Part shown: piece after piece, positions 63,664 to 64,000 of the stretch
How positions within the stretch are numbered: position 1 is the stretch's first letter
Layout: each line of letters starts with the position of its first letter
Assembly: GCF_017377745.1 (NCBI RefSeq)
Contig: NZ_JAFVMG010000001.1
Coordinates: 558,001-622,000, forward strand
Reading direction: 5' to 3'
Origin: Acetobacter suratthaniensis
GTDB lineage: Bacteria; Pseudomonadota; Alphaproteobacteria; Acetobacterales; Acetobacteraceae
Length of the DNA: 64,000 bases
Made by a program: the position numbers and the translations under genes
Notes under the pieces: generated by a model
What the model was told of the DNA's origin: nothing
Databases searched by the model: none
What the model saw: the letters and a program-made list of their open reading frames with translations, nothing else

Positions 63664-64000
63664 GGTCTGCTTTCCGGGCCTGATAGGCCTCCCAACCGGT
63701 TTGCCTTAGGTGGCAGGCGGGGCAGGTGCCACAGCCATACCCCCACGGATGCAGCGTTTCACGCTGGCCTGTGTAGCAGGTGTGGCTCTCACGGTTGATC
63801 AGGGCAACAAGGTCTGAGCCGCCCAGTTCTTCCGCCAGCATCCACGTTTCGGCTTTGCTCAGCCACATGAGCGGCGTGTGGATGACGTAACGGCGTTCCA
63901 TCCCTAGATTGAGTGAAACCTGTAGCGATTTGATTGTATCGTCACGACAGTCTGGATAGCCCGAATAATCGGTTTCGCACACACCGGTAATAATGTGTCG
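63656..64000 (-). CDS. queC: 7-cyano-7-deazaguanine synthase QueC, C-terminal part (5' end outside window)
   Basis: The open frame runs off the right edge. The 114 or so visible residues include [36 protein letters not shown], and a four-cysteine zinc site CYTGQ and [21 protein letters not shown]. These match the second half of QueC, the ATP-dependent enzyme that makes preQ0 from carboxydeazaguanine and ammonia. It leads into queD. Confidence 0.93.
   Translation of the reverse strand, partial: RHIITGVCETDYSGYPDCRDDTIKSLQVSLNLGMERRYVIHTPLMWLSKAETWMLAEELGGSDLVALINRESHTCYTGQRETLHPWGYGCGTCPACHLRQTGWEAYQARKADHA

Noticed and set aside
1-64000. CRISPR arrays, insertion sequences, integrases, rRNA genes
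   Set aside because: No regularly spaced repeats, transposase or integrase motifs, or rRNA-like stretches were seen on either strand.

Overview
The window reads as a chromosomal segment of an acetic acid bacterium (Acetobacteraceae, Alphaproteobacteria). The pointers are the high GC content, the thiO-thiS-thiG-thiE order, CobS/CobT cobaltochelatase genes beside a J-domain gene, the block lysC / nitronate monooxygenase / RodZ-like / ispG / hisS / prfA / prmC / DUF4167, the block rlpA / dacC / tmk / holB / metG / tatD / MBL hydrolase, and a malate:quinone oxidoreductase. The genus cannot be fixed from the sequence alone. Most genes are housekeeping and tightly packed, with many 4-base ATGA overlaps.

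Layout. 0-3 kb: thiazole and thiamine-phosphate synthesis (thiO, thiS, thiG, thiE). 3-9.2 kb: recG, sdhE and mfd, closed by a strong terminator. 9.2-12.7 kb: a secreted protein of unknown role, an SBF-type transporter and a PLP decarboxylase. 12.7-21.0 kb: an accessory sugar-modification locus. 21-24.7 kb: cobT, cobS and a J-domain gene. 24.7-26.5 kb: bolA, a LolA-like lipoprotein, lipB and tRNA-Leu(GAG). 26.8-34.4 kb: galU, phosphohexomutase, moaA, a methyltransferase, comF, grxC, DUF1178, DUF2147 and ubiG. 34.6-44.2 kb: lysC through prmC and DUF4167, then tRNA-Met. 44.3-49.1 kb: lone mlaD, uppP, an amino-acid permease, and a coupled DedA / ATP-grasp pair. 49.1-57 kb: peptidoglycan enzymes followed by tmk, holB, metG, tatD and an MBL hydrolase. 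57-64 kb: usp, pdxH, fabI, aroC, osmC, mqo, queD and the 3' end of queC.

The most interesting region is 12.7-21.0 kb. RfbA and RfbB would make dTDP-4-keto-6-deoxyglucose, but no rmlC or rmlD lies beside them. A VioA-like aminotransferase could convert that sugar to a dTDP-4-amino-4,6-dideoxyhexose. A five-gene operon on the opposite strand (ACP, KAS III, ketoreductase-type SDR, NeuD/PglD-type acyltransferase, Rieske oxygenase) could build a short 3-hydroxyacyl chain, attach it to the amino group and perhaps oxidise the product. A CgeB-like glycosyltransferase could attach the sugar to its target. The set resembles, but does not match, the acylated viosamine pathway of Pseudomonas syringae flagellin; the Rieske oxygenase is the novel part. 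Two good sigma-70-type promoters diverge from an AT-rich spacer at about 18.9-19.03 kb. The ACP gene is 43% GC by hand count, which suggests acquisition by transfer.

Limits: no similarity search was possible. Family calls rest on visible motifs, length and gene order.
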